Position numbers and translations under genes: made by a program
The notes under the pieces: model-generated
The model's input: the letters and a program-made list of their open reading frames with translations, nothing else
What the model was told of the DNA's origin: nothing
Databases searched by the model: none
Shown here: positions 38,603 through 47,723 of the stretch, one piece after another
Numbering within the stretch: position 1 is the first letter of the stretch
How the letters are laid out: the number at the start of each line of letters is the position of its first letter
From: Pseudomonas putida
GTDB lineage: Bacteria; Pseudomonadota; Gammaproteobacteria; Pseudomonadales; Pseudomonadaceae
Direction of reading: 5' to 3'
Length of the DNA: 64,000 bases
NCBI RefSeq assembly: GCF_002741075.1
Contig: NZ_CP016634.1
Location: 2,030,501 to 2,094,500, forward strand

Positions 38603-40138
38603 TCAATGTCCGGCCGACGCAGGCCCCGCCTTGGCAGTGAACGGCGGTCGTGCCAGCCATACCAGCAGGATCAACCCCGCGAACACCCAGGCCATCAGGG
38701 TGAAGTACTCCACCGTCGACATCATGTAGGCCTGGCCGTTGAGGATCCGCTCCAACTGCGCATAGCTCTGCGGGTTGGCCCCGCCCAACTGCTCCAGCAT
38801 GTGCTGGGTGGAAGGGTCGTACTGACTGATGTGCTCGCTCAGGTAGGCGTGATGCTGGTCGGCGCGGCGGATCCAGATCCAGGTGGTGAGCGACGCGGCG
38901 AAACTGCCGCCGAGGGTGCGCAGGAAGGTCGCCAGCCCCGAGCCGTCGGCAATCTGGTGAGGCGGCAGGTCCGACAGCAGGATGCTCAGGGTCGGCATGA
39001 AGAACAAAGCCACGCCAATGCCCATGAACAGTTGCACCAGCGCCACATGCTGGAAGTCCACCTCGCTGGTGAACCCGGCGCGCATGTAGCAGCTGGCACC
39101 GATCGCCAAAAACGCCAGCCCCGCCAGCAAACGCAGGTCGACCCGGTGCGCATACTTGCCCACGAACGGCGAAAGGATCACCGGCAGCAAGCCGATCGGC
39201 GCCACCGCCAAGCCCGCCCAGGTCGCGGTGTAGCCCATCTGGGTCTGCAGCCATTGAGGCAGGATCAGGTTGATGCCAAAGAACCCCGCATAGCCGAGCA
39301 CCATCACCAGGGTGCCGACGCGGAAGTTGCGGTGCACGAACAAGCGCAGGTTGACCACAGGATGACGGTCGGTGAGTTCCCAGATGATGAAGATCGCCAG
39401 GAATACCACCGAAATCAGGCTGCCGATGACGATGAACGAGGATTCGAACCAATCCAGGTCGTTGCCTTTGTCCAAGACCACCTGCAACGCGCCCACGCCG
39501 ATGATCAGCGTCAGCAGGCCGATATAGTCCATCGGCTGCCGACTGGTGACCACCGGTCGCGTACGCATCTGCTGGCGCACCACGGCTGCGGCGAACAGGC
39601 CGATGGGCACATTGATGAAGAAGATCCAGGGCCAGCTGTAGCTGTCGGTTATCCAGCCGCCGAGGATCGGCCCGGCAATGGGCGCCACCACCGTGACCAT
39701 GGCCAGCAAGGCCAGCGCCATTCCCCTTTTGGCGGGCGGGTACACGGCGATCAGCAAGGTCTGGGTCATCGGATACAACGGCCCGGCGACCACGCCCTGC
39801 AACACCCGGAAGGCCACCAGCTCCGGCATCGACTGGGCCACGCCACACAAGAACGAGGCCAGCACGAACAGCAAGGTGGCCCAGATGAACAGCTTCACCT
39901 CGCCAAAGCGCCGGCTCAGCCAGCCCGTCAGCGGCAAGGCGATGGCGTTGCTCACCGCGAACGAGGTGATCACCCAGGTGCCCTGCTCGTAGCTCACCCC
40001 CAGGTTGCCGGAGATGGTCGGCAGGGCCACGTTGGCAATGGTGGTGTCGAGCACCTGCATGAAAGTCGCCAGCGACAGGCCGATGGTGGTCAGCAGCAGG
40101 CTCGGCGGGGTGAATTGCGCGGGCGCGTCGTTGCTCAT
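38603..40138 (-). CDS. emrB: EmrB-type DHA2 multidrug efflux transporter
   Basis: A 511-residue major facilitator protein with 14 predicted helices. DHA2 motifs are visible: LDTTIANVALPTI in helix 1, GWLSRRFGEVK (motif A), RVLQGVVAGPLYPM and GPILGGWITD (motif C). It partners the EmrA-type adaptor that precedes it, overlapping by 4 bases, to export hydrophobic drugs across the cell envelope. Controlled by the MarR gene at the head of the operon. Confidence 0.93.
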   Translation of the reverse strand: MSNDAPAQFTPPSLLLTTIGLSLATFMQVLDTTIANVALPTISGNLGVSYEQGTWVITSFAVSNAIALPLTGWLSRRFGEVKLFIWATLLFVLASFLCGVAQSMPELVAFRVLQGVVAGPLYPMTQTLLIAVYPPAKRGMALALLAMVTVVAPIAGPILGGWITDSYSWPWIFFINVPIGLFAAAVVRQQMRTRPVVTSRQPMDYIGLLTLIIGVGALQVVLDKGNDLDWFESSFIVIGSLISVVFLAIFIIWELTDRHPVVNLRLFVHRNFRVGTLVMVLGYAGFFGINLILPQWLQTQMGYTATWAGLAVAPIGLLPVILSPFVGKYAHRVDLRLLAGLAFLAIGASCYMRAGFTSEVDFQHVALVQLFMGIGVALFFMPTLSILLSDLPPHQIADGSGLATFLRTLGGSFAASLTTWIWIRRADQHHAYLSEHISQYDPSTQHMLEQLGGANPQSYAQLERILNGQAYMMSTVEYFTLMAWVFAGLILLVWLARPPFTAKAGPASAGH

Positions 40139-41328
40139 CGCTGGGCCGTCTTGCCGGTGGCGCTGTTCTCGTGGATCAGCCGGGCGATCAGGTTGTCGGC
40201 TTCGACCAGTTGGCGGTCATACACCTGGGTGGTGTAGCTGGCCTGCTGTGGCGGCTGCTGGGCCAGGGCCGGGCCGCTCTGGTCGTGCAGGTCGACCTCG
40301 ACCACGGTGGACAGACCAATGCGCAACGGGTGGTCCTTGAGCTGTTCGGGGTTCAGATGGATACGCACCGGTACCCGCTGGACGATCTTGATCCAGTTGC
40401 CGGTGGCGTTCTGCGCCGGCAACAGGGCAAAGGCGCTGCCGGTACCGGCACCGAGGCTGTCGACGGTGCCACTGTACTTGACGTCGCTGCCATAGAGGTC
40501 GGCGGAGATCTCCACCGGTTGGCCGATGCGCATGTCGCGCAGCTGGGTTTCCTTGAAGTTGGCGTCGATCCACACCTGATCCAGCGGGATCACCGCCATG
40601 GTCGCCACACCCGGCTGCAGGCGCTGGCCCAACTGCACGGTGCGCTTGGCCACGTAGCCGGTGACCGGCGCCACCAAGGTGGTGCGGGCATTGTCGAGGT
40701 AGGCCTGGCGCAGATCGGCGGCGGCAGCCATGACCTCAGGGTGCGAGGAAACCACGGTATCGTCGACCAGCGCCGTGCTGGTGTTGAGCTGTTGGCGGGC
40801 GCTGTTCAGGGCACTCTGGGCGACGGTCAGGTCATCGCGAGCGTGGGAGATTTCCTCAGCGGCGATCGCCCCGCTGTCGGCCAGGACCTTGCGTCGGTTG
40901 TAGTTGTCCTGGGCTTTCTGCAGCTCGGCCTGGCGCGTCTGCAACTGGGCCTTGAGCGCATCGACGTTGCTGTAAAGGCCCCGAACCTGGCGCACGGTGC
41001 GCGCCAGCTTGGCCTCGGCGGCCTGCAAGGCAACCTCGCTGTCGGCCGGATCGAACCGCAGCAGCACCTGGCCTTCGTGCACCAGGTCGCCATCGTCGGC
41101 GCCGATGCTGGTGACAGTACCGGTCACCAGGGGCGTGATTTCCACCACATTGCCATTGACGTAGGCGTCGTCGGTGCTCTCATGCCAGCGCCCGACCAGG
41201 GTGTACCAGCCCCAGGCGGCGGCGCCGGCGAGCACCAGCACCAGTAGCAGGCCAAGCAGCCAGGCCTTGCGCTTGCCTGTGTTGTCCGGCGCAGGTGCTG
41301 GGGTGGAGGTGTCAGCGGAAGTGGCCAT
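40135..41328 (-). CDS. emrA: EmrA-type HlyD membrane-fusion protein
   Basis: A 397-residue periplasmic adaptor. An N-terminal helix (LLGLLLVLVLAGAAAWGWYTL) anchors it. The biotinyl-lipoyl halves are VTSIGADDGDLVHEGQVLLRFDP and the later segment around VAPVTGYVAKRTVQLGQ, with a coiled coil between. HlyD_D23-like domains follow. The marR stop is 28 bases upstream of the emrA start, and emrA overlaps emrB by ATGA. Confidence 0.92.
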   Translation of the reverse strand: MATSADTSTPAPAPDNTGKRKAWLLGLLLVLVLAGAAAWGWYTLVGRWHESTDDAYVNGNVVEITPLVTGTVTSIGADDGDLVHEGQVLLRFDPADSEVALQAAEAKLARTVRQVRGLYSNVDALKAQLQTRQAELQKAQDNYNRRKVLADSGAIAAEEISHARDDLTVAQSALNSARQQLNTSTALVDDTVVSSHPEVMAAAADLRQAYLDNARTTLVAPVTGYVAKRTVQLGQRLQPGVATMAVIPLDQVWIDANFKETQLRDMRIGQPVEISADLYGSDVKYSGTVDSLGAGTGSAFALLPAQNATGNWIKIVQRVPVRIHLNPEQLKDHPLRIGLSTVVEVDLHDQSGPALAQQPPQQASYTTQVYDRQLVEADNLIARLIHENSATGKTAQR

Positions 41329-41356
41329 GACAATACCTTGGATGAGTCGTGAGGGA

Positions 41357-41830
41357 TCAACGATCGGCGAAGCGGCTGATCGTCAGGGGGTCGCCGGCGC
41401 TGATCAGCACCTTGGCCAACAGGCTTTCGAGGGCCTTGAGTTCTTCAGGCGCCAGCACTCCGACCAGCTCGTTCATTGCCGCCGCGCCGATCTCCGGCAG
41501 CCGGTCAGCCAGACGCTGGCCCTCGGCAGTCAATGCAAGACGCACCTGGCGGCGGTCTTCGGGGCAGCGGTTACGCACGATCAGTTCCTTCTGCTCGAGG
41601 CGATCGAGCATGCGAGTCATCGAACCACTGTCCAGGCCCAGGTAGCGGCACAGTTCGGCCGGTGTATCCACCTGGTACTGAGTGACGATGATCAGCACCT
41701 TGAACTGCGCGGCAGTGACGCCGTCGGCTTCGAGATGAGAATCGAGGATGCGGTCCTTCAGGAGCGCGGCGCGACCGAGCAGCAAGCCGATGGTGCAGGC
41801 CTGGAAATTTTCCGGAGAGTAATGGGACAT
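41357..41830 (-). CDS. MarR-family repressor of the efflux operon
   Basis: A 157-residue winged-HTH regulator: VTAAQFKVLIIVTQYQ, TPAELCRYLGLDSGSMTRMLDRLE, then the wing RCPEDRRQVRLALTAEG. The start MSHYSPEN (41830) is preferred over 41848. It heads marR-emrA-emrB, and a perfect palindrome at 41864-41877, 34 bases upstream, is the probable autoregulatory operator. It resembles MprA/EmrR. Confidence 0.9.
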   Translation of the reverse strand: MSHYSPENFQACTIGLLLGRAALLKDRILDSHLEADGVTAAQFKVLIIVTQYQVDTPAELCRYLGLDSGSMTRMLDRLEQKELIVRNRCPEDRRQVRLALTAEGQRLADRLPEIGAAAMNELVGVLAPEELKALESLLAKVLISAGDPLTISRFADR

Positions 41831-41863
41831 GGCTGGCTGCTCAGGCAATTGTTTAAAAATATT

Positions 41864-41877
41864 ACTGCCTAGGCAGT
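41864..41877. promoter_or_regulatory. Palindromic MarR operator
   Basis: ACTGCCTAGGCAGT is a perfect 14-bp palindrome located 34 bases upstream of the marR start. It lies in a short AT-rich segment (TTTAAAAATATT beside it) suitable for a promoter. Confidence 0.7.
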
Positions 41878-41928
41878 GAATGTCAAAGCCTTAAATAGCC
41901 TGCTATGTAAATTTTCGTACAGAAGCCC

Positions 41929-42561
41929 TCAGGACTCCTGCAACCCCAAGGCCTCGACCTGTCCGCAGGCGATGGCCATGCCCACCAATTCAGGGAGACT
42001 CGCGGCCTGCAGGCGCTTCATCACCCGCCCGCGATACAGGTCCACGGTTTTGACGCTGACGCCCAGTTGTTCGGCGACTTCCCGGTTGCTCAGCCCTTGG
42101 ACCAGAGGAATGAACACGTCGCGCTCACGTGGTGTGAGGCCGTCGATACGCGCCTGCACGGTGGCCAAGGCTTCGCTGTTCTGATGCCTGCGCCGTACCT
42201 GGTCCAGAGCGGCCTGCACGCTGTCGAGCAGCAGTTGGTCGTTGTAGGGCTTTTCGATGAAATCGCAGGCCCCCGCCTTGAAGGCCCGGACCACGATGGG
42301 CACATCGGCATGGCCGCTGACGAAGATCACCGGGATGTCCAGCCCGCGCTCACGCAATGCCGCCTGCACCGCCAGCCCACCAAGGCCTGGCATGCGCACG
42401 TCCAGCAGTACGCAGGCCGGCTCGCGGTCGTCGCACACCTCGAGAAACGCCTGACCACCTGTGAACGGCAGCGCCCGCAGGCCCACCGACTCCAGCAGCC
42501 AGACCGTCGAGTCGAGCATGCCTTGGTCGTCATCGACCACATATACCTTCGCTTGCACCAC
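41929..42561 (-). CDS. FixJ/LuxR-type response regulator
   Basis: A 210-residue regulator. The receiver domain has DDD near the start, phospho-acceptor Asp in LLDVRMPGLGG and Lys in IEKPYND. A C-terminal GerE-type HTH (LTPRERDVFIPLVQGLSNREVAEQL, written in parts) follows. It is encoded 12 bases after its kinase and is thus its partner. A palindrome at 43988 in front of the kinase gene could be its DNA site. Confidence 0.92.
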   Translation of the reverse strand: MVQAKVYVVDDDQGMLDSTVWLLESVGLRALPFTGGQAFLEVCDDREPACVLLDVRMPGLGGLAVQAALRERGLDIPVIFVSGHADVPIVVRAFKAGACDFIEKPYNDQLLLDSVQAALDQVRRRHQNSEALATVQARIDGLTPRERDVFIPLVQGLSNREVAEQLGVSVKTVDLYRGRVMKRLQAASLPELVGMAIACGQVEALGLQES

Positions 42562-42573
42562 TGCGCCCTCTTC

Positions 42574-43971
42574 TTATCCATTGTTCGCCGGCAGACGACA
42601 GCACAGCACCAAGCCACCCGCCTCGCCTGGTCGCGCCTGCAGGCTGCCGCCAAAGCCCTCGACAATGCTCCGGCTCATGCTCAACCCCAGGCCCAGGCCA
42701 TCGGCCTTGGTCGTGGTGAACGGCGTGAAGATCTTATCCAGGCGCTCGGCCGTCACGCCCGGACCTTGATCGCAGACCTCCACCAACAGCCCGTCGCCCA
42801 GAGCCTTGGCGGTGAGCAGGATACGCGAGGCCCGCGCGCCGTGCTGCTCGCGGTTGGCATCGATGGCATTGCGCAGCAGGTTGAGCAGCACCTGCTCAAG
42901 CAACACCCGATCGGCGTAAACCTTGGGCAACTGCGGGCCCAGGCGCTGCTCGATGCGCACCTGGGCCTGACCGGCTTCCCAGGCGCACAGGCGCAATGCC
43001 TCACCCACCACGTCGGCGATTTCCAAGGCCTGGAGGTGGCGCGGCCCCTTGCGCAGAAAGGCCCGCAGGCGACGAATCACCTGCGCCGCATGGGTTGCCT
43101 GGGCGTTGATCCGTTGCAGGCCCTGGCCGATGCGCTCCCGGGCCAGGGGGTCGTGATCGAGATTGTGCAGGTAGCGCAGGCTGGCGTTGCTGTAGTTGAG
43201 CACCGCCGCCAGCGGCTGGTTGATCTCGTGGGCAATGCCCGAGGCGAGTTCGCCCAAGGTGGCGACGCGGGCGCTGTGGGCCAGCGTCTCCTGGGCTTCG
43301 ATGCGCAATGTGATGTCGCGCGAGACGGCGACGATTTCCACCACCGCTCCGGTATAGGTCTCGCGGATCGCCCGGCAGGCGATCTCGAACCAGCGGTAAC
43401 GGCCATCGGCATGACGCACACGGCAGGTCAGGGTGTGATACCCCTCCACCTCCAGTGCCGCGCCGGCCTGCAGCAAAACCTGGCGCCGCTCGCTGGGGTG
43501 CAGCAAGGCATGCACGGCGCTACCGCGCAGTTGTTCCGGCCACCGGCCAAGCAAGCGGAAGGCCGCCGGCGTGGCATCGAGAAAGCGCCCGTCCGGGCTG
43601 TGCCGGGAAATCAAGTCCGTGGTGTTTTCGGTGATCAGCCGGTACAGGCGCCGGGCACGGCTGGCCTCACGGGCCTCGCGACGTTCATCGCTGGCGTCGC
43701 GGCAGCGGGCTACAACTTGCTGGCCGTTGTCATCGGGAATGAACGTCCAGAGCAGGATGCGCTCCCCTGCCTCGGCTTCCACCTCGGCGATGGCCCGGCG
43801 TTGGCGCAAACAGGCTCGCACCAGTGCCGCCGCGTTGGTGGGCAACGCCAGTGTGTTTTCGCCGAACAGCGCCTGGAACGCGGCGTTGAACGCCAACGGG
43901 CGTGCATCAGGGGCCAGCAATAGGCTGGGTTGCGGGTCCTTGGCCAGCAAGGGCGATAAGGTCTTGTCCAC
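42574..43971 (-). CDS. Soluble PAS-domain histidine kinase
   Basis: A 465-residue kinase with no transmembrane segment. An N-terminal PAS-like region and a PAS domain at about 110-225 (LITENTTDLISRHSPDGRFL, RYRWFEIACRAI) are followed by the H-box GIAHEINQPLAAVLNYSNA, N-box LLRNAIDANRE, and G1/G2 motifs CDQGPGV and GLGLGLSMSRSIVE. It is a FixL/TodS-like cytoplasmic sensor. The start is GTG at 43971. It faces away from the acyl-CoA synthetase gene at 44161, and control of that gene is the obvious inference. Confidence 0.9.
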   Translation of the reverse strand: MDKTLSPLLAKDPQPSLLLAPDARPLAFNAAFQALFGENTLALPTNAAALVRACLRQRRAIAEVEAEAGERILLWTFIPDDNGQQVVARCRDASDERREAREASRARRLYRLITENTTDLISRHSPDGRFLDATPAAFRLLGRWPEQLRGSAVHALLHPSERRQVLLQAGAALEVEGYHTLTCRVRHADGRYRWFEIACRAIRETYTGAVVEIVAVSRDITLRIEAQETLAHSARVATLGELASGIAHEINQPLAAVLNYSNASLRYLHNLDHDPLARERIGQGLQRINAQATHAAQVIRRLRAFLRKGPRHLQALEIADVVGEALRLCAWEAGQAQVRIEQRLGPQLPKVYADRVLLEQVLLNLLRNAIDANREQHGARASRILLTAKALGDGLLVEVCDQGPGVTAERLDKIFTPFTTTKADGLGLGLSMSRSIVEGFGGSLQARPGEAGGLVLCCRLPANNG

Positions 43972-43987
43972 CGTAAAGGGCTCTTTT

Positions 43988-44005
43988 TATAGTAGTTTTA
44001 CTATA
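43988..44005. promoter_or_regulatory. Palindrome between kinase and acyl-CoA synthetase genes
   Basis: TATAGTA, GTTT, TACTATA: a perfect 7-bp inverted repeat, with a further CTATAG at 44009. It lies just upstream of the kinase GTG and within the 189-bp divergent region. It is a candidate operator for the FixJ-type regulator. Confidence 0.45.
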
Positions 44006-44160
44006 TTGCTATAGTCGATCTTCCAGCTACCATAGCGGTTCGCGTAAAAATGCGACAGGGGCAGCAGCCATCGGCAGCTCCCCTTCCCTGATCAGAGCTA
44101 ACAATCAGCCACCGGGGGCCATGCGCACAGGCTGCGTCTGCCTCCTTACAGGAACACCGC

Positions 44161-45783
44161 ATGTCGATCTATTCCCAGGGCCTGATGCCCACTGCCGTCA
44201 ATCATGTCGCCCTCACCCCTTTGAGCTTCATCGAACGAACCGCCGCGGTGTATGGCCGCTATCCGGCGGTGATTCATGGTGCCATCCGCCGTGACTGGGC
44301 CCAGACCTACGAGCGCTGCCGGCGCCTGGCCAGTGCCTTGGCCGGTCGCGGTATTGGCCGAGGCGACACGGTTGCCGTGATGTTGCCGAACATTCCGGCG
44401 ATGCTCGAAGCGCATTTTGCCGTGCCGATGATCGGTGCGGTGCTCAATACCCTCAACGTACGCCTGGACGCCGAAGCCATCGCCTTCATGCTGCAGCATG
44501 GCGAAGCCAAGGTGCTCATCACCGACCGTGAGTTCCACCATGTGATCGAAGGCGCCCTGGCCCTGCTCGAACATCCGCCACTGGTGGTGGATGTGGACGA
44601 CCCGGAGTATGGCGAGGGCCGCGCCGTCAGCGACCTGGACTACGAGGCCCTGCTGGCCGAGGGCGACCCAGCGTTCGCCTGGGAGTGGCCCGATGACGAA
44701 TGGCAGGCGATTTCCCTGAACTACACCTCCGGCACCACCGGCAATCCCAAAGGCGTGGTGTATCACCACCGCGGTGCCTACCTCAATGCGCTGGGCAACC
44801 AGATGACCTGGTCGATGGGCCAGCATCCGGTGTACCTGTGGACGCTGCCGATGTTCCACTGCAACGGCTGGTGCTACCCCTGGACCGTCACCGCGCTGGC
44901 GGGCACCCATGTATTCCTGCGCCGGGTCGACCCGCAGAAGATCCTCACCCTGATCCGCGAGCACCGCGTCAGCCACCTGTGCGGTGCGCCCATCGTGCTC
45001 AATGCCCTGGTGAACGTGCCCGACACCGACAAAGCTGCCATTGGCCATCCGGTGCAGGCCATGGTCGCAGGCGCCGCGCCACCGGCCAAAGTGATCGGTG
45101 CGGTCGAAGAGATGGGTATCCGCGTCACCCACACCTATGGCCTGACCGAGGTCTACGGCCCGGTCACCGTCTGCGCCTGGCACGCCGAGTGGGATGAACA
45201 GCCGCTGGAGCAGCGCGCGCGGATCAAATCCCGCCAGGGCGTGCGTTACCCGACCCTGGATGGGCTGATGGTGGCCGATCCCCAGACCCTGCAACCGGTG
45301 CCACAGGACGGCACGACCCTGGGCGAGATCTTCATGCGCGGCAATACCGTGATGAAGGGCTACCTGAAAAACCCCGAGGCCACCGCCGAGGCCTTCCGCG
45401 GCGGCTGGTTCCACACCGGCGATCTGGCCGTCTGGCATGCCGACGGCTATGTCGAGATCAAAGACCGGCTCAAGGACATCATCATCTCCGGCGGCGAGAA
45501 CATCTCCACCATCGAAGTCGAAGACACCCTCTACAGGCACCCGGCCGTGCTCGAAGCCGCCGTGGTGGCACGCCCGGATGAAAAATGGGGCGAAACCCCC
45601 TGCGCGTTCGTGGCCCTCAAGCCAGGTCAAGGCAGTACCCGCGAGGCGGACATCATCCAGTGGTGCCGCGAGCACCTGGCCGGCTTCAAGGTGCCCAAGA
45701 CCGTGATATTCGGCGAATTGCCGAAGACCTCCACGGGCAAGATCCAAAAATACGTCCTGCGCGACCAAGCCAAGGCCCTCTGA
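44161..45783 (+). CDS. Acyl-CoA synthetase (AMP-forming, DmdB-like)
   Basis: A 540-residue adenylate-forming enzyme that activates a carboxylic acid to its CoA thioester. Motifs in order are the P-loop YTSGTTGNPKGVVYHH (A3), THTYGLTEVYGP (A5), WFHTGDLA (A7), KDRLKDIIISGGENIS (A8) and the catalytic Lys in TSTGKIQK (A10). The overall sequence resembles medium-chain/3-methylmercaptopropionate ligases. The exact acid is unknown. AGGA precedes the ATG. The acyl-CoA dehydrogenase gene follows 19 bases later. Confidence 0.9.
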   Translation: MSIYSQGLMPTAVNHVALTPLSFIERTAAVYGRYPAVIHGAIRRDWAQTYERCRRLASALAGRGIGRGDTVAVMLPNIPAMLEAHFAVPMIGAVLNTLNVRLDAEAIAFMLQHGEAKVLITDREFHHVIEGALALLEHPPLVVDVDDPEYGEGRAVSDLDYEALLAEGDPAFAWEWPDDEWQAISLNYTSGTTGNPKGVVYHHRGAYLNALGNQMTWSMGQHPVYLWTLPMFHCNGWCYPWTVTALAGTHVFLRRVDPQKILTLIREHRVSHLCGAPIVLNALVNVPDTDKAAIGHPVQAMVAGAAPPAKVIGAVEEMGIRVTHTYGLTEVYGPVTVCAWHAEWDEQPLEQRARIKSRQGVRYPTLDGLMVADPQTLQPVPQDGTTLGEIFMRGNTVMKGYLKNPEATAEAFRGGWFHTGDLAVWHADGYVEIKDRLKDIIISGGENISTIEVEDTLYRHPAVLEAAVVARPDEKWGETPCAFVALKPGQGSTREADIIQWCREHLAGFKVPKTVIFGELPKTSTGKIQKYVLRDQAKAL

Positions 45784-45802
45784 CCCTCACACGAGCCCCG
45801 AC

Positions 45803-47572
45803 ATGACTGATTACAACGCGCCCCTTCGCGACATGCGCTTCGTCCTGCACGAGGTGTTCGACGCCCCGGCCCTGTGGGCACGGCTGCCCGCACTGGCCGA
45901 GCGTGTCGATGCCGACACCGCCGATGCCATCCTCGAAGAAGCGGCAAAGATCACCGGCCAGTTGATCGCCCCACTCAGCCGTAACGGCGATGAACAAGGC
46001 GTGCGCTTCGACGATGGCCAAGTCACCACCCCCAACGGCTTCCGCCAGGCCTGGCAAACCTACCGCGAAGGCGGCTGGGTCGGTCTGGGCGGCAATCCTG
46101 AACACGGCGGCATGGGCATGCCGAAGATGCTCGCCGTGCTGTTCGAAGAGATGCTCTATGCCGCCGATTGCAGTTTCAGCCTGTACTCGGCACTGAGCGC
46201 CGGCAGCTGCCTGGCCATCGACGCCCACGCCAGCGACGACCTCAAGACCACCTACCTGCCGCCGCTGTACAGCGGCCAATGGGCTGGCAGCATGTGCCTG
46301 ACCGAGCCCCACGCCGGGACCGACCTGGGGCTGATCCGCACCCGCGCCGAACCCCAGGCCGACGGCACCTACCAGGTCAGCGGCAGCAAGATCTTCATCA
46401 CCGGCGGCGACCAGGACCTGACCGAGAACATTATCCACCTGGTTCTGGCCAGACTGCCGGATGCCCCGGCAGGGCCCAAGGGCATCTCGCTGTTACTGGT
46501 CCCCAAGTTCCTGCTCAACGCGGACGGCTCGCTCGGTGCGCGCAACGCCGTGCAGTGCGGCTCGATCGAACACAAGATGGGCATCAAGGCTTCGGCGACC
46601 TGCGTGATGAACTTCGACGGCGCCATCGGCTATCTGGTCGGCGAACCGAACAAAGGCTTGGCGGCGATGTTCACGATGATGAACTACGAGCGCCTGTCCA
46701 TCGGCATCCAGGGTATCGGGTGCGCCGAAGCCTCTTACCAGAGCGCCGCACGCTATGCCAATGAACGCCTGCAAAGCCGTGCGGCCAGCGGCCCGCAGGC
46801 CAAGGACAAGATCGCCGACCCGATCATCCATCACGGCGATGTACGCCGCATGCTGCTGACCATGCGCGCCCTTACCGAGGGTGGCCGGGCCTTTGCCACC
46901 TATGTAGGGCAGCAATTGGACCTGTCCCGCTACGCAGAGGATGCCAGTGAGCGCGAAAGGGCCTTGCGCTTGGTGGCGCTCCTGACGCCCGTGGCCAAGG
47001 CATTTTTCACCGACAACGGCCTGGAGAGTTGCGTACTGGGTCAGCAGGTCTTCGGCGGCCATGGCTATATCCGCGAATGGGGCCAGGAGCAACGCGTGCG
47101 GGATGTGCGCATCGCGCAGATCTACGAAGGCACCAATGGCATCCAGGCGCTGGACCTGCTCGGGCGCAAGGTGCTGGCCGATGGTGGGCAGGCACTGTCA
47201 GGCTTCGCGACCGAGGTGCGGGCATTCTGCGTGGATGCGCCTTTGCACCGGGAGGCCTTGCAGGATGCCCTGGCACGCCTGGAGCGCACCAGTCAATGGC
47301 TACGCGCCCAAGCGCCCGATGATGCCAACCTGGTCAGCGCCAGCGCCGTGGAATACCTGCACCTGTTCGGCCTCACCGCCTACGCCTACATGTGGGCGCG
47401 CATGGCCGCCGTGTCCTTGCGCAACACCGAACAGGACCCCACCTTCCATGGGGCCAAGCTGTCCTGTGCGCAGTTCTTCTTCCAACGCCTGCTACCTCGC
47501 ACCCTGGCCCTGGAAGCCAGCATCAAGGCTGGCAGCGCAAGCCTGTACGGCATGACGCCCGAGCAGTTCTGA
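45803..47572 (+). CDS. Acyl-CoA dehydrogenase, long C-terminal type (DmdC-like)
   Basis: A 589-residue FAD enzyme, longer than the 380-residue core family. It has an N-terminal helical extension, the substrate/FAD loop MCLTEPHAGTDLG, and the catalytic Glu region IAQIYEGTNGIQALDL. A C-terminal domain of about 130 residues follows. This architecture is that of the 3-methylmercaptopropionyl-CoA dehydrogenase (DmdC) group, which also includes enzymes for other short acyl-CoAs. Together with the upstream ligase it forms a two-step activation and desaturation unit. No enoyl-CoA hydratase lies next to it. Confidence 0.9.
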   Translation: MTDYNAPLRDMRFVLHEVFDAPALWARLPALAERVDADTADAILEEAAKITGQLIAPLSRNGDEQGVRFDDGQVTTPNGFRQAWQTYREGGWVGLGGNPEHGGMGMPKMLAVLFEEMLYAADCSFSLYSALSAGSCLAIDAHASDDLKTTYLPPLYSGQWAGSMCLTEPHAGTDLGLIRTRAEPQADGTYQVSGSKIFITGGDQDLTENIIHLVLARLPDAPAGPKGISLLLVPKFLLNADGSLGARNAVQCGSIEHKMGIKASATCVMNFDGAIGYLVGEPNKGLAAMFTMMNYERLSIGIQGIGCAEASYQSAARYANERLQSRAASGPQAKDKIADPIIHHGDVRRMLLTMRALTEGGRAFATYVGQQLDLSRYAEDASERERALRLVALLTPVAKAFFTDNGLESCVLGQQVFGGHGYIREWGQEQRVRDVRIAQIYEGTNGIQALDLLGRKVLADGGQALSGFATEVRAFCVDAPLHREALQDALARLERTSQWLRAQAPDDANLVSASAVEYLHLFGLTAYAYMWARMAAVSLRNTEQDPTFHGAKLSCAQFFFQRLLPRTLALEASIKAGSASLYGMTPEQF

Positions 47573-47723
47573 CCCGGCTGGGGCGCCCTGCGCCCCCCGC
47601 TTTGCTGGGCAGCACATCAGCGGATGCGGACAAAAAAACCTGACATCTAATAGTCATTCGCCATTACCTCGGTTCTCGACCACCCCCAGTCGGGGGTAGA
47701 ATGCCGCAAAACCGGGAGCCGCA

